Part shown: piece by piece, positions 8,789-17,236 of the stretch | Numbering within the stretch: position 1 is the stretch's first letter | How the letters are laid out: each line of letters starts with the position of its first letter | From: Spongiactinospora sp. TRM90649 | Lineage (GTDB): Bacteria; Actinomycetota; Actinomycetes; Streptosporangiales; Streptosporangiaceae | Assembly: GCF_029382225.1 (NCBI RefSeq) | Contig: NZ_JARLTC010000017.1 | Location: forward strand, 1 to 64,000 | Direction: 5' to 3' | Length of the DNA: 64,000 bases | Notes under the pieces: generated by a model | The model's input: the letters and a program-made list of their open reading frames with translations, nothing else | Database searches by the model: none | Told to the model about the DNA's origin: nothing | Translations under genes and position numbers: made by a program

Positions 8789-9109
8789 TCAGATCCCTGC
8801 GGCGATCTTGAGGAGGATGACGCCGCCGATGATCGCGGCGAATGAACCGAGCTTGGCCGGCGTGATCTTCTCCTTGTAGATGAGGGCGCCGAAGATGACC
8901 GTGCCGATGGAGCCGACGCCGGTCCAGATGGTGTAGCCGACGCCGACGTCCAGCGTCTTGAGCGCCAGGCTCAGGAAGAAGATCCCGCCGGCCGCCGCCA
9001 GCAGCGTGAAGACGGACGGCCAGAGCCGGGTGAAGCCCTTGGTCGCGTTGGTGCCGAGGGCGAAGCCGATCTCGAAGACGATCGCGATGGAGAGATAGAT
9101 CCAGGCCAT
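8789..9109 (-). CDS. Small multidrug resistance (SMR) efflux protein
   Basis: 106 residues with four hydrophobic helices. It carries the SMR signature: MAWIYLSIAIVFEIGFALGT, with the essential membrane Glu in FEIG, then GVGYTIWTGVGSIGTVIFG. These proteins are proton-coupled exporters (EmrE type) or guanidinium exporters (Gdx/SugE type) that work as dimers. It lies 40 bp downstream of a second SMR gene, so the pair may form a heterodimer. A 103-bp block is almost identical between the two. Confidence 0.9.
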   Translation of the reverse strand: MAWIYLSIAIVFEIGFALGTNATKGFTRLWPSVFTLLAAAGGIFFLSLALKTLDVGVGYTIWTGVGSIGTVIFGALIYKEKITPAKLGSFAAIIGGVILLKIAAGI

Positions 9110-9149
9110 GATGACGTTCCTTCGGGCGTGAAGTGGCAGGGCGGGGCGC

Positions 9150-9494
9150 TCAGGCCGCGGACGGCTTCTCGGCGGTCAGGCGGTCGGAGAGCTTGAGGCC
9201 CAGCACGCCGCCGATGATCAGAACGAAGGCCAGGACCTTCCAGACGGTGAACTCCTCACCGAAGATCACGGCACCGAAGACGACCGTGCCGATGGAGCCG
9301 ATGCCGGTCCAGATGGTGTAGCCGACGCCGACGTCCAGCGTCTTGAGCGCCAGGCTCAGGAAGAAGATCCCGCCGGCCGCCGCCGCGGCCGTGAGCAGGG
9401 ACGGCCCCAGTTGGGTGAAACCCTCGGTGGCGTTGGTGGCGAGCGCGAAGACGACTTCGAAGACGGCCGCGATGAGCAGGTAGATCCAGGCCAC
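9150..9494 (-). CDS. Small multidrug resistance (SMR) efflux protein, first of pair
   Basis: 114 residues, four membrane helices, with Glu in the FEVVFALATNATEG helix and the GVGYTIWTGIGSIGTVVFG motif. GTG at 9494 is chosen because AGGAG lies 8 nt upstream; longer in-frame starts would enter the operator region. It is the promoter-proximal member of the SMR pair and is divergent from a MarR gene. The C-terminal tail (LSDRLTAEKPSAA) is longer than in its partner. Paired SMR genes often need both subunits, with opposite membrane orientations. Confidence 0.9.
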   Translation of the reverse strand: MAWIYLLIAAVFEVVFALATNATEGFTQLGPSLLTAAAAAGGIFFLSLALKTLDVGVGYTIWTGIGSIGTVVFGAVIFGEEFTVWKVLAFVLIIGGVLGLKLSDRLTAEKPSAA

Positions 9495-9510
9495 GGGGGA
9501 CGCTCCTATT

Positions 9511-9563
9511 TGCATGTATGTACAAGTTTGTGACGAGACAGAATGTTGCATGTACATGTATGC
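9511..9563. promoter_or_regulatory. Repeated TGCATGTA elements, probable MarR operator
   Basis: The SMR/MarR spacer contains TGCATGTATGTACA (from 9511) and TGCATGTACATGTATGC (from 9547), the latter with a perfect 10-bp palindrome CATGTACATG at 9549-9558. The AT-rich TGCATGTA sequence stands out against the GC-rich surroundings. It fits a MarR dimer binding two sites to control both directions. Confidence 0.65.
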
Positions 9564-9622
9564 TTCTGTCAAGCCGGTCTCAGGAAGCGAGATCGGGAAG
9601 GTCGTCAGAACGAGGAGGTCTC

Positions 9623-10096
9623 ATGACTCCCGCCGCCCCCGCCCCGGATTCCGCACCGCCCGTCTCGGAACTCGCCGCGACCTGGCAGCACGTCCTCCTC
9701 ATGCACGCCCGCGTGGAGAACAGACTCGCCGCCGCGCTGCAGCGAACGCACGGCATCGGCCTGTCGGAGTTCCGCGCGCTGGGCCATCTCGCCGCATCCC
9801 CCACCTCCGAGCTGCGGATGCAGGAGCTGGCCGACAAGGTCGGGCTCAACCAAAGTTCGGTGACCCGCCTGGTGGCCCGGCTGAGCACGGCGGACTTCGC
9901 CGTCCGCGACCTGTGCCCGGACGACAAGCGGGGGGTCTACACGGTCATCACCGAGACGGGCCGGACGCGACACACCGAGGCGAGCCGCACCTATGAGGAG
10001 ACGCTGAAGGCCGCCCTGGAGGAGGCGAGGCAGGCGGACCCGCGGCTCGCCGCCGCCCTCACGGCACTGGGCGCACCACGCGCCGATCACGGCTGA
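9623..10096 (+). CDS. MarR-family regulator of the SMR pair
   Basis: 157 residues with a winged helix (about 45-115: LSEFRALGHLAASPTSELRM, then LADKVGLNQSSVTRLVARL, then the wing around DKRGVYTVIT). ATG at 9623 follows GAGGAGG. It is divergent from two SMR exporter genes, with TGCATGTA palindromes between. This is the usual layout of a drug-sensing MarR repressor controlling its own efflux pump. Confidence 0.9.
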   Translation: MTPAAPAPDSAPPVSELAATWQHVLLMHARVENRLAAALQRTHGIGLSEFRALGHLAASPTSELRMQELADKVGLNQSSVTRLVARLSTADFAVRDLCPDDKRGVYTVITETGRTRHTEASRTYEETLKAALEEARQADPRLAAALTALGAPRADHG

Positions 10097-10254
10097 CCAG
10101 CCGGCTCGGCCGCACCCGCCCGATCAAGTGCCCGACGGCACATGTCATCCGGCCGTGTCCCGGGTGCCGTCGGCGTGACCCGGGGCACTTACGCGACCGG
10201 GTCGCCGGCTCCTACCGTCGGAGCGTCCCCACTTCGGCGCAGTAAGGAGTGCTC

Positions 10255-10851
10255 ATGCCCGTTCCCTGGATGTTGCGGTTCGGCGCGGCGTGCGGTGTGG
10301 TCATGGCGTTGTCGCTCGGCGTGCCCGGCGCGATCGAGGCGTTCACCGGCGAGACCGCCGCGACCAGCATGGTCATCGGCATCGGAGCCGGGCTCGGGAC
10401 GCCCGCGCTGACCGCGTTTCACCTGTACCAAAGCGCCTCCTCGGGGCGCTTCGGCGCGATCGCCTACGGCGTCAACATGGTCGGGCTCGCCCTTTTCGCG
10501 GGCATCGCGTTCGCGCTCAACACCGTCGTCTTCTTCCTCGACCCGGCGGTGGCGGCGCGGTTGCTCGCCGGGCCCACCCGGATCGCGCTGCTCTCCGGCG
10601 TGGCCGTCTTCGTCGTCGGCACCGCGCTGTTCTGCGCGTCGATGGTGCGCGCACGGGTCTTCCCACGGGTCCCGGCCTGGGGTTACGGCGTCACGCTTGT
10701 GCTGCTGGCGTTGGCCGCGCCGCTGCCCGACACGCCCCTGACCGGCGCGTTGCACGTGCTCGCCGCCGGGTCGCTGATCTGGCTGTCGCTGTCGCTGCGG
10801 GCCGGGGTGGTGCCCGAACGGGCGAATACGTCGTACGGGATCGCCGGGTAG
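10255..10851 (+). CDS. Multi-pass membrane protein, unknown function
   Basis: 198 residues with about six hydrophobic segments (for example FGAACGVVMALSLGVPGAI, VNMVGLALFAGIAFALNTVV, VAVFVVGTALFCASMV). I see no catalytic or transporter motif and recognise no named family. AAGGAG sits five bases before ATG 10255; the GTG at 10249 overlaps that site and is rejected. It is 47 bp upstream of a sensor kinase and response regulator in the same direction, so it may be cotranscribed and act as a sensory or target membrane partner. Confidence 0.75.
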   Translation: MPVPWMLRFGAACGVVMALSLGVPGAIEAFTGETAATSMVIGIGAGLGTPALTAFHLYQSASSGRFGAIAYGVNMVGLALFAGIAFALNTVVFFLDPAVAARLLAGPTRIALLSGVAVFVVGTALFCASMVRARVFPRVPAWGYGVTLVLLALAAPLPDTPLTGALHVLAAGSLIWLSLSLRAGVVPERANTSYGIAG

Positions 10852-10898
10852 GCGGGTGGAACGGCGTGCGATCCGGATCCGGCCGTAGTCTTGCGGGC

Positions 10899-12032
10899 AT
10901 GCCCCTCTCGCGCCCGGTGCCATGGGTGTCGCCAGTGCTGTACGGCGCGGTGCTGGTGGCGGGTCTGTACGCCTGGCTGGCCGGGCTCGGCGACACCCGG
11001 CCGGTGTTGTTCACGGGCGGGCTGGCCGCACTGGCCCTGCTCGACCTGCTGGAGCGGCGCCGCTACCCGGACCGCACGCCGCCGTGGCCGGCGGCGGCAC
11101 TCCTGGGCGCGCGGATCGCGCTGTTCGCCGCCGTCGCGGCGGCCGATGGATCGGAGCTGTCGCGGGCGCTGTTCGTGCTCGTGCCGTTCACCGCGTACTT
11201 CGCCTTCGGCCGTACGGTCGCGTGCGTGCTCGCCGTGGCCTGCGCGCTGGCGCTGACGGCCGCCGGGGCGGTGGCCGGCCCGCGCTGGTACGCCGATGTG
11301 GAGCAGGTGTCCGACCTGCTGATGTTCGGGGTGGGGCTGGTCCTGACGGTCACCATGGCGGCGGTCGCCGTCGAGGAACGGCGGCTCAGGGCCGATCTGG
11401 CCGCCTCCACCGCGAAGGTCGCCGAGTTGTCCGCCACGGCCGAACGCAACCGGGTGGCGCGCGACATCCACGACGATCTCGGCCACCATCTGACGGCGAT
11501 CGCCGTGCTGCTGGAGAAGGCCACCGCCTTCCGCGACCGGAATCCCGGCGCGGCGGACCGCGCGATTCTCGACGCCCACGACTCGGCGCGCCGCGCGCTG
11601 GACAACGTACGGCGGTCGGTGCGCACGCTCCGCGAGGAGCGGCCGTTCAATCTCTCGGAGGCGCTCGCCGACCTGGTGGCGGGCCAGGCGGGGGACGACG
11701 GCCTGGCCGTGCACCTGGAGTTCGCCGGCGAGGAGAGCGGGCACGGCACGGCGGCGCTGAGGGCGCTCTACCGGGCCGCCCAGGAGGGCATCACCAACGC
11801 GAGGCGGCACGCGCACGCCACCCGCGTCTCGGTGACCGCCGCCCTGGACGCGGCGGGCGCGACGCTGGTGGTGCGCGACGACGGCCGCGGCTTCACACCG
11901 GGGCGGGAGGGGTACGGCCTGCTCGGCATGCGCGAGCGCGTGCAGGCGGCCGGCGGCCGGGTCGACATCGGCGGCGCCGACGCGGGCGGCACCGTGCTGA
12001 CCGTCACCATCCCCCGCCGGGCCGAGCCGTGA
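10899..12032 (+). CDS. Two-component sensor histidine kinase (NarL/DesK-like class)
   Basis: 377 residues: about five N-terminal membrane helices (residues 10-150), a short coiled coil (EERRLRADLAASTAKVAEL), a HisKA_3 dimerisation box with phospho-acceptor His191 in RNRVARDIHDDLGHHLT, and a HATPase_c domain (EGITNARRHAHAT, DDGRGF, GLLGMRERV). No large extracellular domain is present, so it probably senses a membrane-level signal. It overlaps the downstream response regulator by 4 nt. Confidence 0.92.
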   Translation: MPLSRPVPWVSPVLYGAVLVAGLYAWLAGLGDTRPVLFTGGLAALALLDLLERRRYPDRTPPWPAAALLGARIALFAAVAAADGSELSRALFVLVPFTAYFAFGRTVACVLAVACALALTAAGAVAGPRWYADVEQVSDLLMFGVGLVLTVTMAAVAVEERRLRADLAASTAKVAELSATAERNRVARDIHDDLGHHLTAIAVLLEKATAFRDRNPGAADRAILDAHDSARRALDNVRRSVRTLREERPFNLSEALADLVAGQAGDDGLAVHLEFAGEESGHGTAALRALYRAAQEGITNARRHAHATRVSVTAALDAAGATLVVRDDGRGFTPGREGYGLLGMRERVQAAGGRVDIGGADAGGTVLTVTIPRRAEP

Positions 12033-12712
12033 CCCCGGAGCGGACTGACCACGCCCCGGACGCCGAGCCGCCGGTCCGGGTCCTGGTCGTCGACGACCAG
12101 CGGCTGATCAGGGAGGCGATCGCCTCGCTGCTCGGCATCCAGCCCGGCATCGTCGTGGTCGGCACGGCGGCGGACGGACGCGACGCGGTGGAACAGGCGC
12201 TCGCGCTGGCACCCGACGTGGTGCTCATGGACGTCAGGATGCCCGAGATGGACGGCGTGGCGGCCGTCGCCGTCCTGCGCGATCGGGCCCCCGGCGTACG
12301 CGTGGTCATGCTCACGACCTTCGACGACGAGGAGTACGTCGTCCAGGCGCTGCGCGCGGGCGCGACCGGCTACCTGCTCAAGGACCTGCCCGCCCGGGAG
12401 CTGGCCGCCGCCGTACGGCTCGCCCGCGCCGGCATCGCCCAGCTCGACCCGGCGGCGACGGCCCGCCTGGCCTCGGCCATCGGCGACCGGCCGGACGCAC
12501 GGCCCGGCGCCCCGCCGGACGCCTCCCTCACCGCCCGGGAGATCGACGTGCTCCGGCTGATCGCCCGCGGCTCGACCAACCGCGAGATCGCCGGGCGCCT
12601 GTATCTCAGCGAGGGCACCGTCAAGAACCACGTCTCGCGCATCCTCACCAGGCTCGGCCTGCGCGACCGCACACAGGCCGCCGTCTACGCCCGCGACCAC
12701 GGCCTGCTCTAG
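12029..12712 (+). CDS. LuxR/NarL-type response regulator
   Basis: 227 residues. The receiver domain (about 15-130) has phospho-acceptor Asp68 in VVLMDVRMPEMDG and a conserved Lys in YLLKD. A LuxR-type HTH (about 160-225: LTAREIDVLRLIARGSTNREI then LSEGTVKNHVSRILTRLGL) follows. The GTG start overlaps the kinase stop (GTGA), so the two are translationally coupled. It is the cognate partner of the upstream kinase; target genes are not evident from the sequence. Confidence 0.94.
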   Translation: MTPERTDHAPDAEPPVRVLVVDDQRLIREAIASLLGIQPGIVVVGTAADGRDAVEQALALAPDVVLMDVRMPEMDGVAAVAVLRDRAPGVRVVMLTTFDDEEYVVQALRAGATGYLLKDLPARELAAAVRLARAGIAQLDPAATARLASAIGDRPDARPGAPPDASLTAREIDVLRLIARGSTNREIAGRLYLSEGTVKNHVSRILTRLGLRDRTQAAVYARDHGLL

Positions 12713-12925
12713 TCACCGGGCGGTGCGGGCACGCCGGCTCAGCAGGCCCATGAACACGGAGCCCAGCAGCGCGGTGACCATGAAGGCGCTCAGCACCGCG
12801 ACCGGCCCGAGCCCGGCCGCCAGGATCTAGCCCCCCATCTGCGGGGCGACGATCGCGCCGATGCGGCCGACGCCGTGGGTCCGGCCGTGGCCCGCAGGGC
12901 GGCCGGGTAGGAGTCGGCACGCCGT
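12713..12925 (-). pseudogene. MFS transporter remnant (C-terminal end, in-frame stop)
   Basis: On the minus strand the region reads SYPAALRATAGP, then GVGRIGAIVAPQMGG, a TAG stop, then ILAAGLGPVAVLSAFMVTALLGSVFMGLLSRRARTAR. This is the last part of a major facilitator transporter of the aromatic-acid/sugar type (GVGRIGAIVAP before TM11). The stop splits two membrane helices, and residues are missing after LRATAG. No intact upstream part exists, so it is a dead fragment. Positions 12926-13110 show nothing I can support. Confidence 0.7.
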
Positions 12926-13110
12926 AGTGCCGCCGCCCTTCGCTCGGCCTCGCCGCTCGGTGTAGTCGGCGATGGTTCGCCTGTCGGATGTCTCCGGCCG
13001 CCGTGAATGGAACTCTTGGTTCACCGCCCCTTTCGGAACGGGAGTCCTCATGTTGCATTCTCGACCTCGACGGGCGAGCGGCGAGGGGACACAGGGCGCG
13101 CCGCTAGGGG

Positions 13111-14226
13111 TCAGCCGGCTACTTCGTTGCTCTGTTGGGCGGATTGGCGGAGGATTTCGGCGGCGTCGTCCACCGGGGGGTGGATCACTTCCAGGATCGT
13201 CTGTTTGAGGTCCTTGGCCTGGTCGCCGGTCAGGGCCACGGTGCGGTCCCAGCCGGTGGTGAAGACGGCGCCGGCCGCGCCGAGGTCGAGGCAGGTGACG
13301 TAGGGGTCGGGGGTGAACTCCACCAGGGGGAGGCCGAGGAGGTCGGCGGCGGCGTTGTGGCCGGCCGCCTTGCCCATGGGGGTGGCGAACTGGCAGCTCT
13401 GCACCACCTGGTTGGTGGCGTCGGCCAAGGCCGCGGCCACGTCTCCCGCGGCGAACACCTGGTCCGAGACCCGCAGATGGCGGTCGGCGTGTAGCCGGCC
13501 GAGGCCGTCGCGGTCGGCGGGGATCTGCTCGGTCAGGGGGTGGGCCCGCATGCCGGCCGTCCAGACGACGGCGTCGGCCGGGACGCTCGCGCCGTCCGCC
13601 AGGACGAGGCCCTGTTCGGTCACCGAGCGGACGTCCACGCCGAGGCGCACGTCGATGCCCAGGTCGGCCAGGGCCGCCTCGATCACGGGCCGGGGCCCCG
13701 GGCCCAGCTCGGGCGCGACCACGCCGGCGCGCTCCAGCAGGATGACGCGGCCCCGCGCGGCCAGCTCGGTGGCGATCTCCAGCCCGGTGAAACCGGACCC
13801 GATCACCACGGCGGTGAAGCCGGTGCGGTCACCGAGGTGGGCGTTCAGCCGTGCCACCCCGTCGGTGGTGTCGATGTCGAACATGTGCCGCGCGCCCGGC
13901 AGGGCGGCGGACACGAGACGGCTGCCGGCCGCCAGCACCAGCCGGTCGTAGCGGATCGTGCGGCCCCCGGCCGTGACCGTCGAGTCGGCGACGTCGATGC
14001 CGGTGACCTCCTCTTTCACCTGGGTCACGCCGATCGGCTCCAGGATCCGCTTCAGCGGGACGCGCGCCCACTCCGGATCGAGCCGGTGCAGCCGGGGCCT
14101 CAGCACCATGTCGTCATGGGGTGCGATCAGGGTGACGCGCAGGTCGGCGTCGCCTCGCACGCGGGCCGCCGCGGCGGCGCTCCACACACCGGCGAAGCCT
14201 CCACCTACGATCAAGAGGTCCGACAT
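13111..14226 (-). CDS. NAD(P)/FAD-dependent oxidoreductase (NDH-2-like)
   Basis: 371 residues with the FAD-binding GxGxxG near the N-terminus (LLIVGGGFAGVWSA), an NAD(P)-binding second GxGxxG (VVIGSGFTGLEIA, about residue 155) and the FAD-phosphate motif QVFAAGDVAAA. This is the pyridine nucleotide-disulfide reductase fold of type II NADH dehydrogenases and related enzymes. ATG 14226 has AGGA five bases upstream; an ATG at 14253 overlaps the stop of the CoA-ligase gene (ATGA) and is an alternative. It ends the MarR-ligase-oxidoreductase operon and may provide redox cofactors for the facing catabolic operon. Confidence 0.88.
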   Translation of the reverse strand: MSDLLIVGGGFAGVWSAAAAARVRGDADLRVTLIAPHDDMVLRPRLHRLDPEWARVPLKRILEPIGVTQVKEEVTGIDVADSTVTAGGRTIRYDRLVLAAGSRLVSAALPGARHMFDIDTTDGVARLNAHLGDRTGFTAVVIGSGFTGLEIATELAARGRVILLERAGVVAPELGPGPRPVIEAALADLGIDVRLGVDVRSVTEQGLVLADGASVPADAVVWTAGMRAHPLTEQIPADRDGLGRLHADRHLRVSDQVFAAGDVAAALADATNQVVQSCQFATPMGKAAGHNAAADLLGLPLVEFTPDPYVTCLDLGAAGAVFTTGWDRTVALTGDQAKDLKQTILEVIHPPVDDAAEILRQSAQQSNEVAG

Positions 14227-14249
14227 CATGTTCCTTTCGTCATGGCCGG

Positions 14250-15734
14250 TCATCGCAGCAGGCCGCGGTCGAGCTTGCCGCTGCCGGTCCGGGGTAGTTC
14301 GTCCACGAACCGCACTGATTTGGGGATCTTGTACCTGGCCAGCCCGCCGTCCAGGAAGGCCAGCAGCTCCTGTTCCGGGATCGTGCGGCCGGGCCGCAGG
14401 CGGACGAACGCCCGCCCCACCTCACCCCACCGCTCGTCGGGCACCCCGATCACGGCGCACTCCTCCACCTCGGGATGGAGCAGCAGCGCCGCCTCCACCT
14501 CGGCGGGGTAGACGTTCTCTCCGCCGGAGATGTACATCTCCTTGAGGCGGCCGACGATGGAGTAGTAGCCGTCTTCGTCGACCCGGCCCACGTCGCCGGT
14601 CCGGATCCAGCCGTCCTCCGTGATGGCGGCGGCGGTCGCGTCGGGCCTGCCCCAGTAGCCCGCCATCACCGTCGGGCCGTTGATGAGCAGTTCGCCCTCC
14701 GTGCCGCCAGTGCCCGCCGGGTCGAGTCCCGCCAGCCGGACGTCGGAGAAGAAGTGCGGCACTCCCGCCGCGCCGATCTTCACCGTGCTCATGTCCGCCG
14801 GGACGATCAGCGCACCGGGGGACGCCTCCGTGAGGCCGTATCCCTGCACGAAGCGCAGCCCCCGCTCCTGATACGCGGCGATCAGCGCGGGGGGCACGGA
14901 GGCCCCGCCCGTGAGCAGGGAGCGGATCGAGGACAGATCGGCCGAGTTCCATCGGGGCGAGCGCGTCAGGTCCGCGAACATGGTCGGGACGCCGAACATC
15001 CAGGTGACCCGGTGCCGCTCGACCAGGTCGAAGCAGGTGTCGACCTCCCAGCCGTTCATCAGCACGACGCGGCCCCCCTTGAGCAGGGTCGGCAGCAGCG
15101 TCATGTTGAGCGCGGCGACGTGGAACAGCGGGGCGCTGACCAGGGTGACTTCGGTACTGGTGATGTCGATCTCGATGATGACGTTGAGGGAGTTCCAGAT
15201 GACGTTGCCGTGGGTGAGGACCGCGCCCTTGGGCCGTCCCGTGGTCCCTGACGTGTAGAGGATCATCGCGGGGTCGGCGTGCCCGACCGGTTCGTCGATG
15301 GTGTCGGCGGGCGACGCGCGCAGCCGTTCCTCGTAGCCGAGTCCGCCGGAACCCTCGCCGACGGTCACGGCGGTCACCCGCAAGCGGCTCACCACGTCGG
15401 CGAACCCGGCGTCGTGCAGCAGGACGGAGGCGGCGCAGTCGTCGAGCTGGAAGCTCAGCTCCGCCGCCGTGAGCCGGGTGTTGAGCGGCACGAAGACCGC
15501 CCCCAGCAGGTGGGCGGCGAACATGGTCTCCACGAGCGGGGCCGCGTTGGAGCCGAGGTAGGCGACGCGGTCGCCCCGCCGCACTCCCATCGAGCGCAGC
15601 GCGTGGGCGAGGCGGGTGGTCCGTTCCGCGAGGCCGGCGAAGGTGAGTTCGCCGGTCGCGGTGACGACGGCGGGCCGGTGGGGGGTGGCGCGAGCACGGC
15701 GGAGGGGCCAGGAGCCCAGACCCTGGTTAAGCAT
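14250..15734 (-). CDS. AMP-forming acyl-CoA synthetase / CoA ligase
   Basis: 494 residues of the ANL superfamily. Motifs: P-loop-like ILYTSGTTGRPKGAV (A3), YGLTEAS (A5), GWIRTGDVGRVDEDGYYSIVGRLKEMYISGGENVYPAEVE (A7-A8) and PRTGSGKLDR with the catalytic Lys (A10). It activates a carboxylic acid as an acyl-adenylate and then a CoA thioester. ATG 15734 overlaps the upstream MarR stop by 8 nt with no ribosome site, so translation is probably coupled. With the facing SDR, MaoC and acyl-CoA dehydrogenase genes it supplies the activation step of a beta-oxidation-like route. Confidence 0.93.
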   Translation of the reverse strand: MLNQGLGSWPLRRARATPHRPAVVTATGELTFAGLAERTTRLAHALRSMGVRRGDRVAYLGSNAAPLVETMFAAHLLGAVFVPLNTRLTAAELSFQLDDCAASVLLHDAGFADVVSRLRVTAVTVGEGSGGLGYEERLRASPADTIDEPVGHADPAMILYTSGTTGRPKGAVLTHGNVIWNSLNVIIEIDITSTEVTLVSAPLFHVAALNMTLLPTLLKGGRVVLMNGWEVDTCFDLVERHRVTWMFGVPTMFADLTRSPRWNSADLSSIRSLLTGGASVPPALIAAYQERGLRFVQGYGLTEASPGALIVPADMSTVKIGAAGVPHFFSDVRLAGLDPAGTGGTEGELLINGPTVMAGYWGRPDATAAAITEDGWIRTGDVGRVDEDGYYSIVGRLKEMYISGGENVYPAEVEAALLLHPEVEECAVIGVPDERWGEVGRAFVRLRPGRTIPEQELLAFLDGGLARYKIPKSVRFVDELPRTGSGKLDRGLLR

Positions 15735-16200
15735 CGGAGGTCGTGTCCGCGTCCACACCGCCCCGGCCGCTGCCGGCGAGGGCCAGGTGCCTGAGGATGA
15801 CGAGCAACTGGTCCTGCTCATCCTTGGGCAGCCCCGCCAGGAACTCCTGACGCGCGGCCACGACGTCGAGCCGCGCCAGGTCTCGCAGGGCGTGCCCCTC
15901 GGGGGTGGCCACAACCTCACGCGCCCGGCGGTCCACGGAGTGGGGCCGCCGTGCGACCAGGCCCCGGGATTCCAGGGCGTCGATGAGCGACACGACCGGG
16001 CTGGGGTCCATCCCGAGGAACTCCGCGATGTCGCGCTGGGACAGCCCTTCGCGGTCGCATACCAGCGCCAGCACGGAGTAGTGGCGGACCCGCAGGTCGA
16101 AGCGGGCGAGCCGGGCGTTGGTCAGCCGGACGACCACGCCGCTGGCGTAGGCCAGCAGGAACCCCGTGTCGTCGAGGAGGCCCTCGTCTTGTGCACTCAC
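15727..16200 (-). CDS. MarR-family regulator of the catabolic cluster
   Basis: 157 residues with a MarR winged helix (RVRHYSVLALVCDREG, LSQRDIAEFLGMDPSPVVSLIDAL, wing RRPHSVDRRAREV). GTG 16200 has GAGAGG six bases upstream; a TTG at 16242 would lie inside the operator and is rejected. It heads the minus-strand operon and is divergent from the eight-gene plus-strand operon, with an inverted repeat between. MarR regulators next to CoA ligases commonly respond to the acid or its CoA ester, so it probably controls both arms. Confidence 0.92.
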   Translation of the reverse strand: MSAQDEGLLDDTGFLLAYASGVVVRLTNARLARFDLRVRHYSVLALVCDREGLSQRDIAEFLGMDPSPVVSLIDALESRGLVARRPHSVDRRAREVVATPEGHALRDLARLDVVAARQEFLAGLPKDEQDQLLVILRHLALAGSGRGGVDADTTSDA

Positions 16201-16220
16201 GGCAAGCCTCTCGTCGAGGT

Positions 16221-16251
16221 TGTCAATAATGGATATTTTCAATGATTGACA
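16221..16251. promoter_or_regulatory. Inverted repeat, probable MarR operator of the catabolic cluster
   Basis: TGTCAATAAT (16221-16230) is mirrored by ATGATTGACA (16242-16251) with one mismatch in ten pairs and an 11-bp AT-rich centre. It sits between the MarR GTG and the SDR ATG, the expected place for an operator serving both directions. TTGACA-like elements overlap it on both strands. Confidence 0.7.
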
Positions 16252-16318
16252 TTATCATCGTTCTACGCGTACGGTCCAGCCCATCAGCACTGGACACGAG
16301 CGACGGGAGCACGGGCCG

Positions 16319-17236
16319 ATGGCCGACTTGAGCGGGAAAGTAGCGGTGGTCACCGGAGCCGGACGCGGCCTCGGGGCCGCCTACGCCCAGGACCTGGCCG
16401 CCGCGGGAGCGCGCGTGGTGGTCAATGACGTCGACGCGACGGCGGCCGAGGCCGCGGCGGAGGCGATCGGCCGGGCCGGTGGCACCGCCGTCGCGCAGCC
16501 CGCCGCGGTCGGCACCGCCGAGGCCGCGCAGAGCCTCGTCGACCGGGCGGTCTCCGAGTTCGGCCGTCTCGACATCATGGTCACCAACGCCGGCGTCCTG
16601 CGCGACACGGTGCTGTGGAAGATGAGCGACGAGGACTTCGACACCGTCGTCCACGTCCACCTCCGCGGCACGTTCACCTGCGCCCGCGCGGCGGCAGTCC
16701 GCATGCGCGCCCAAGGCGAGGGCGGGCGCGTCATCTGCGTCGGATCGCCCACCGGCCAGCGCGGCAACTTCGGCCAGACCAACTACGCCGCCGCCAAGGC
16801 GGGGATCGTCGGCATGGTCCGCACCTGGGCCATGGAACTCGGCCGATCCGGCATCACCGTCAACGCCGTCATCCCCGTGGCCGCCACCGAGATGACCAGG
16901 ACGGTGCCCTTCCTGCGCGAGCACGTCGAGGCGCTGGACCGGGGCGAGCGACTGACGCCCTTCGCCCGCCGCGCCCTGGCGCTCGGATCACCCGCGGACG
17001 CCGCCGGCGTGGTGACGTTCCTCGCCTCGGACGCCGCGGCCGACGTCACCGGCCAGGCCATCGGCGTCGGCGGCGACCGGGTCAGCCTCTGGTCCCACCC
17101 CCAGCAGATCGTCAGCTCCTTCGCCGACGACGGCTGGAGCGCCGACGCGCTGGCCGAGACCTGGCCGACCGCGTTCCACCCGCATGCCCAGTCGCTCGGC
17201 GAGCCCATCCCGCAGCCCGTGGAGCAGCGCGCGTGA
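16319..17236 (+). CDS. SDR-family dehydrogenase
   Basis: 305 residues. The Rossmann motif is TGAGRGLGAAYA (about 12-23), then NAGV, with catalytic Tyr156 and Lys160 in QTNYAAAKAG. It is a classical short-chain dehydrogenase with a C-terminal extension (VSLWSHPQQIVSS) like that of the 3-hydroxyacyl-CoA dehydrogenase domains of multifunctional beta-oxidation proteins. GGGAG lies 9 nt before ATG 16319. It is the first gene of the operon; oxidation of a 3-hydroxyacyl-CoA is likely but inferred. Confidence 0.9.
   Translation: MADLSGKVAVVTGAGRGLGAAYAQDLAAAGARVVVNDVDATAAEAAAEAIGRAGGTAVAQPAAVGTAEAAQSLVDRAVSEFGRLDIMVTNAGVLRDTVLWKMSDEDFDTVVHVHLRGTFTCARAAAVRMRAQGEGGRVICVGSPTGQRGNFGQTNYAAAKAGIVGMVRTWAMELGRSGITVNAVIPVAATEMTRTVPFLREHVEALDRGERLTPFARRALALGSPADAAGVVTFLASDAAADVTGQAIGVGGDRVSLWSHPQQIVSSFADDGWSADALAETWPTAFHPHAQSLGEPIPQPVEQRA

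Noticed and set aside
16201..16242. TTG 16242 start for the MarR gene
   Set aside because: It lies inside the inverted repeat, while GTG 16200 has a well-placed GAGAGG.
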